Shown here: piece by piece, positions 59,441-64,000 of the stretch
Layout of the letters: every line of letters begins with the position of its first letter
Position numbering within the stretch: position 1 is the stretch's first letter
Assembly (NCBI GenBank): GCA_021613375.1
Contig: CM038704.1
Span: forward strand, 7,903,591 to 7,967,590
Direction: 5' to 3'
Source: Megaleporinus macrocephalus
Taxonomy: Eukaryota > Chordata > Actinopteri > Characiformes > Anostomidae
Length of the DNA: 64,000 nt
Program-made: the position numbers and the translations under genes
The notes under the pieces: generated by a model
Told to the model about the DNA's origin: nothing
The model's database searches: none
Seen by the model: only the letters and a program-made list of their open reading frames with translations

Positions 59441-59669
59441 TAACTGAGATATTAAAAAATATAAGAATTTTCATCAGAAGTCAATGATCCAGAATGTCAC
59501 GATACTAATGCACTCCAAATATCTCCATAAATCCAGGACTGAAGTAAAATGAATGATACTGGACAGATAAAATCTGTCTCTAGTAGATATATGATGGGAA
59601 ATGTGAAAAGTATGAATTTTTCTTTTGCTAAAAACAGTAAAAGTAGTTTCCTGATGTGATAATTAGAGA

Positions 59670-59768
59670 TGGGTGATATGGCATGATATTTCAGGGTATA
59701 ATATCGTTCACCATATTAAAAATTTTTGGCGATATTATTGTGTAGGATACGATATGGCACACCTACTC
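59670..59768. mobile_element. Short hAT-type MITE
   Basis: GAGATGGGTGATATGGCATG at the left and GATACGATATGGCACACCTA at the right, about 100 bp, related to the copy 250 bp upstream. Confidence 0.55.
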
Positions 59769-60386
59769 TGGATATTAACGTGACTCGATTGTGTAATTGC
59801 AGTCGTATGATACAAGAAACAACACATCTGATAGCAAACCACAACTTTAGACTCCACAGCACTCACAGCTCCTAATACTGCACAGGACGTGTATATGCCT
59901 CTGTTTTGGTGAAGTATCAGGACTGACCGGCGGATAAACGTTCCTATACCTGATAAGTCTTGACTTCTTTACTCAAAAGTCTATAAACCATGTAAAAATT
60001 TCAGTATTAAAAGATGAATAATTTCAACACAAGCCCCCTCTGTGGAGAGAGAGTGATGGATAGAGAGAGAGAAAAGGAAAGCCCTGGTCATGTGATGTGC
60101 AAACCCTTCTCACATGGCACACACTGGCATGAAGCCTCGATCTCTCTGTAAACAAACAGCCAAATCTGATTATGGGGTCTTTTTACTGCTATCCTTAATC
60201 AGAGCTATGAGAGCTTTTATTAATTTATTAAATCAGAGGATGAACTTCAGCGGGTTGTGCTCTGAGATTGATGGACTATAAATGGTAGCAGTGGTGATTA
60301 TCTTTGTTCATGAGGAATCAGACCAAATCCAGATTGTGAGCACACTTTTTTTTTTTTGCCTACGGAATGTGGGGGCTGAGTGTGTG

Positions 60387-60388
<2 letters not shown>

Positions 60389-60443
<55 letters not shown>
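60389..60443. repeat. (CT)n microsatellite
   Basis: About 27 CT units with one TT interruption. Confidence 0.95.
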
Positions 60444-60834
60444 TTATCTGGAGTGACTCCTTCCTATTTTTAAAGTGACACAGAAATGCTTATTTCTAAT
60501 AGTGTCTGAAATAGGAAACAGTATTGATTGGTTTAAAGACCCCTCTCACAGCTTGTTTACTGACCAGAGTAGATTAAAAGATTTCGTTAATTTTTAAATC
60601 AATAGCAAAATGTACAGCCAGCCTCAGCAGCCTGTTTAGGGTTATCTGATTGAGAAGGATCCCCAGGCTGGTCTATTAAAGCAAGTGGGTATGAAAACAA
60701 TGTACGACTGGTGTTTTTCATTAGTTTTACTTTATACTTAAATTGAGTAATTCATTACTTTAATTACTGAATTTATATATTATTGCTAAACAATATGGAA
60801 ATACTATTTGTTACAGTAGTAATACAGTTTATGA

Positions 60835-61200
60835 TAATAATTTAAATTTATAATGCGCCTTTCTCAAACCCAAAGCACTACATATAAACAAAAAAAACAC
60901 TCCATACAAAAATGTATGTGTATAAATTGAATTTAAAAAATCAATTACAATTAAAAGTTAATCTAAACAGATGTATCTTAAGTACCTTTTTAAAAGATAC
61001 TACAGTAGGAGTGTTTTTTATAGTGTCTGGTACGGCATTCCACAGCCGAGGAGCTCTATAAGAAAATGCTTGCTCCCCCACAGGCCTAAGTTTACAGACA
61101 GGCTGCTGTAAAGTAAGAGTACCAACAGAGCCTAAAGAGCAAGAAGGAGTATAGTACTTTATCAAATCCCCTAGATACCCTGGAGCTGTACCATGCACCG
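60835..61200 (-). mobile_element. L2/CR1-like LINE 3' end
   Basis: The minus-strand frame 61198-60941 contains PGYLGDLIKYYTPS, GEQAFSYRAPRLWNAVPDTI and VSFKKVLKIHLFRLTF, the C-terminal tail of L2/CR1/Rex-type reverse transcriptases (AFS..AP.LWN.LP..I...... FK..LK.HLF). Beyond the stop, the 3' UTR ends TTTGGGTTTGAGAAAGGCGC then ATTATAAATTTAAATTATTA, the usual terminus. It is 5' truncated, about 365 bp, and the C-terminal frame is intact. Confidence 0.85.
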
Positions 61201-62286
61201 CCCTATACGATCACAACAACATTAGTAATAAAAACTAAATAATTATTATGAGCTCTTAAAGAGAAACCTCTTTATGAAATTTGTTGTATACGATATAAAT
61301 CTGATGTATAGACGTTTATACAAGTTTTTTTTAATTGAACTGAGAACAGTATCAATATAGTTTGATGCTATGTTAAAGTACAAGACCCCAGTGCCTTCTC
61401 CTCTCTGATACTCTTTGACCAACCCTACTTTCCTCTGTTGGGTCTCGTCTTAGTGGTTCTTCCTCTTGTTCTGAAGGAGTCGTTCTTGCTTCCTTCTCTT
61501 TAATACTGCTTTGTTAAGAAACCTTTAGCAGATATACAAGTTTGAATTGAATTGAGCTGTAAGTGCTCATATCCATGATTAGGTCAGCATATTCATGATG
61601 AAATACGTGTATGATAAGATTTCCCTTAACTTTTTAAGAACAATTAAACATGTTTTCAGTAGTACACCTCTGTGTGCTGTGAAATTGGTGCACTGCAGAG
61701 TTATTTAATCTGCTCGTGCTACAGAATCACATGGAAAATGTAAGCCTTGCACGTTGTTGTTTTTTTTTACTTGGATTTATGATGATCATCTGGCAGTTGA
61801 CTAAATGCCAGTGTTTCCATTAACCATGACACATCAGACTGGCTCAGTAAGTGGACTTGAGGCTTTGCTGCCACCTAGTGGTAACAGAATGCACAACATG
61901 GTGAACAAAGTCGTGGAAGAACAATTACTGCTTCCCACAGAGACCTTACAGCTATTCATTATGGTTTCTGAGAGAAGATTAAAAAGCAGATCACCTAATT
62001 ACACCTTGTTGTACCTTATTATGTGCCATTATACTTAATCCACCATAATTGTCTTTCTGTAAATGACTCGAGGTTACTGTGTGTTTCTGTAAACCAACCA
62101 GTCTCTATAGGTGTAGCCAGGTAAGCTCCCAGTGTTTGAATTGCTTGTTAACCGCCTTTGAAGTTAAAACATCTGTTTAGGGATGAAGTGTATTAAGAGT
62201 CAGGCGGGTGTTTATGTTTATTATTTATTTAAAATTTATTTTTTTTGTTTGATCTTGTGATGTTTAAAGTGTATCTGTATTTGTAG

Positions 62287-62444
62287 GTAAGGATGAGGTT
62301 CGGCTGCAGTTGGACAGCGCCCTGCAGGACGTCAACTCTCGCTACGTCGAGTTAGAAGAGACTGAGAAGAGGGCCGTGTGCCGAGCGCTTGTCGAGGAGA
62401 GAGGGCGCTTCTGCTCCTTCGTTACAATGCTCAAGCCTGTTCTG
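62287..62444 (+). CDS. mtss1: MTSS1/MTSS2-family I-BAR exon, last in window
   Basis: Exon of 158 nt after acceptor TGTATTTGTAG, ending at donor GTGGGT. Two bases complete Gly, then 52 full codons (phase 0 at the end). The peptide contains QLDSALQDVNSRYVELEETEK and, near the end, ALVEERGRFCSFVTMLKPVL; QLDSALQDVN..Y..LEETEK.AV..AL.EERGRFC.F is the MTSS1/MTSS2 signature of the last long I-BAR helices. The acceptor was chosen because it keeps the frame and gives the same spacing between KKG and QLDS as human MTSS1 (by recollection). The exon begins GTAAGG, itself a good donor sequence, so the junction looks like a recursive splice site (see findings). Skipping it (158 nt) would break the frame. 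The next family exon is not seen before the window ends. Confidence 0.95.
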
Positions 62445-62669
62445 GTGGGTTTCTGTATAAGTGCTCACACTTCGCACCAGAGTATCTGTGAAGATCCCTG
62501 AGTTACTAAGTGCTACTCTGCAAAAACTGAATTTATCTTAAACCTGGTCAGTGTATTTAATGTGTCACATGTTGAGATTGTTGTCAGCTAAGATTATTTA
62601 AATTAATTCTTGTTTTCAGTTGTGTTAGTCTGTAGAACTTAGTATATTTGTTAAAATGTTGGTTTCTAG

Positions 62670-63376
62670 TAGAGATTGAAGGATTGATTGGCTATGTATC
62701 GGTATCGGCCAATTTTTAATCAAAATATGCGATCTGTGATCGGCCGATATTTCTCCAATTTAGCCGATCTTGAGAGCTGGTTGATGGCGTTAAACAAATG
62801 AGCCTAATTTCTGTATTTCCAGCTAGTGTTTCATCCAGGAAGAGGAGAACCCCCTCTGGCCAGCTCCCTGCAATTCCTATCTGAACCACTAGGTGGAAAT
62901 ACAAACTATTTCGTTTTCGCAAACTGACTAAAGCAGCGGCCTCGCGAGAAAAGCATGCACTGATAGAAAACATGTCCGCAGACTCATCCAGGGCGCTTTT
63001 AAAATGTGTAAAATCAGCGTGTTTTGTTAGGGAACCAAGACAAAGACATTTAACACTATTAATCTGATACGACTCTGCACGCGGTTAAATACAGTGAGTA
63101 TCAGCAAACAGCAGAGCTAGCACACACAGCTAACACAAAACAAACAACTCAGAACACCTACAGACCAGATCTGACCGGTCTGAACAGTACAGCTCGCTAA
63201 AAATGGTAATAAACCAGTTTAGACCATGTTTCATGACTTGCTTCCGCTAATAACTACATGTAGGCCCGCTGTGGCCCCGCCCTTGATCGGTATCGGCTAT
63301 CGGCCGATCGCGCTGAAAGGTGATCGGCGATCGCCGATCGGAATCAGCCTCAAAAACGCTGATCGGCCCATCTCTA
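62670..63376 (+). mobile_element. hAT-derived element, third copy, 8-bp duplication
   Basis: It starts TAGAGATTGAAGG and ends GGCCCATCTCTA, flanked by GTTTCTAG (62662-62669) and ATTTCTAG (63377-63384). It is a sister of 54558-55325 and 14562-15399, with its BED-finger region further decayed (ACCAAGACAAAGACATTTAA kept). It lies 226 bp past the last exon. Confidence 0.87.
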
Positions 63377-63410
63377 ATTTCTAGTAAAAAGTTTTACGGA
63401 AACAATTAAA

Positions 63411-63700
63411 ATCAAATCAGATTTATTTGTATAGCGCTTTTAACAACAGATGTCATCACAAAGCAGCTTTACAGGAATTTAATGATGATAAAAATTCAGT
63501 AGAGCATAAATAAGCCTAGGAAGAAAATAACACATTAGGAAATCATAGAAATCATAAAACAAACATTGAAAACCCCCAGAAAACCCCCCGTTGAGCTAGC
63601 CATAGTCAACAGTGGCGAGGAGAAACTCCCTCAGAGCTGGAGGAAGAAACTTTGGGAGGAACCAAGACTCACAAGGGGGGGACCCAACCTCCTCTGATCA
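63411..63700 (+). repeat. Composite dispersed repeat, head part
   Basis: AGATTTATTTGTATAGCGCT, CATCACAAAGCAGCTTTACA, GAGGAGAAACTCCCTCAGAG, CTGGAGGAAGAAACTTTGG and GAACCAAGACTCACAAGG match 16751-16940. Downstream, CAGCTGCTCAGGTGTGCTCA resembles 38262-38285. No 33-bp units are present in this copy. Confidence 0.7.
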
Positions 63701-64000
63701 GTACTCAAACAGTACTGATATAACGACTGTACCACCATGTACGTCTCTTCAGCTGCTCAGGTGTGCTCATATAATCATAACATGAAATAACTAAGATGAA
63801 TTATAGTACAGATGAAGAACAGTCAGAGTGATGATGACAGTTATAGAAGGTTGGTGGAAACTGTCGCTCTGGAAAATCACAAGCAAAAAGAAAAAGTCTA
63901 GAAATTAGTTAAAGAGTCATGAATATTTTTAATAAGCTTTTAAAAATCCCATAATGAAACCTTGATTAAAGATCATTCCTCTTGCCAGGATACCAATTTT

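Larger units (their letters stand above)
62445..64000 (+). other. mtss1: Intron after the last visible exon (partial)
   Basis: Begins with donor GTGGGT, phase 0, and runs off the window. It contains a hAT copy (62670-63376) and a dispersed repeat head (63411-63700). No exon encoding the next family peptide (resembling EEEISMLGEITHLQ) is visible. Confidence 0.85.

Noticed and set aside
62287..62292. Alternative acceptor five bases downstream (AG at 62290-62291)
   Set aside because: It would shift the reading frame by five bases and lose the family peptide, so the upstream AG is used for the exon.

Overview
This window looks like intronic DNA from a teleost fish, plausibly an otophysan (characin or catfish-like) by its repeat types, although the order cannot be proved from sequence alone. 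The only host gene I can support is on the + strand. Four short exons with clean GT-AG splice sites encode an uninterrupted stretch of about 136 residues of an IMD/I-BAR domain of the MTSS1 (missing-in-metastasis)/MTSS2 (MTSS1L/ABBA) family. The exons are 33434-33518, 33704-33795, 38996-39070 and 62287-62444. I found no upstream exons (start codon and first I-BAR helix) or downstream exons (rest of the I-BAR, Ser/Pro-rich region, WH2 motif) here, so the window covers an internal slice of a large gene. Introns in order: >33.4 kb (partial), 185 nt, 5.2 kb, 23.2 kb, >1.5 kb (partial).

Layout. 1-33433 is intron with dispersed repeats: hAT-like and PIF/Harbinger-like MITEs, tRNA-derived SINEs, a LINE 3' end with a nested hAT insertion, a tandemly duplicated block at 25.7-28.9 kb, BED-finger transposase remnants at 29 and 30.6 kb, and a minisatellite at 30.8-31.0 kb. 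33434-39070 holds three exons. The 5.2-kb intron among them is more than half filled by a ~3-kb minisatellite of 33-bp units (35221-38186). 39071-62286 is the 23-kb intron, with Tc1-like elements that keep both TIRs and TA target duplications, hAT elements with 8-bp target duplications, long (TA)n and (CT)n microsatellites, locally tandem sequence and a LINE 3' end. The last exon is followed by another hAT copy and the conserved head of a dispersed repeat.

Points most worth a second look: (1) the last exon starts with GTAAGG directly after its acceptor AG, the arrangement of a recursive splice site, at the end of a 23-kb intron; (2) the 33-bp minisatellite is an expansion of a seed present as about two units in an apparently related dispersed repeat at 17.2 kb, keeps an open frame because 33 = 3x11, and shows zoned variants and a 14-unit higher-order repeat; (3) two nearly identical 214-bp direct repeats flank a pair of exons whose joint loss (177 nt) would stay in frame; (4) a three-level nested insertion (MITE in hAT in LINE) is dated by a perfect 8-bp duplication; (5) a tRNA-SINE family carries near-consensus CTCF cores, tandemly multiplied at 54.0-54.3 kb. 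I see no prokaryotic-type system, CRISPR or operon, and most long open frames here are microsatellite or minisatellite artefacts.
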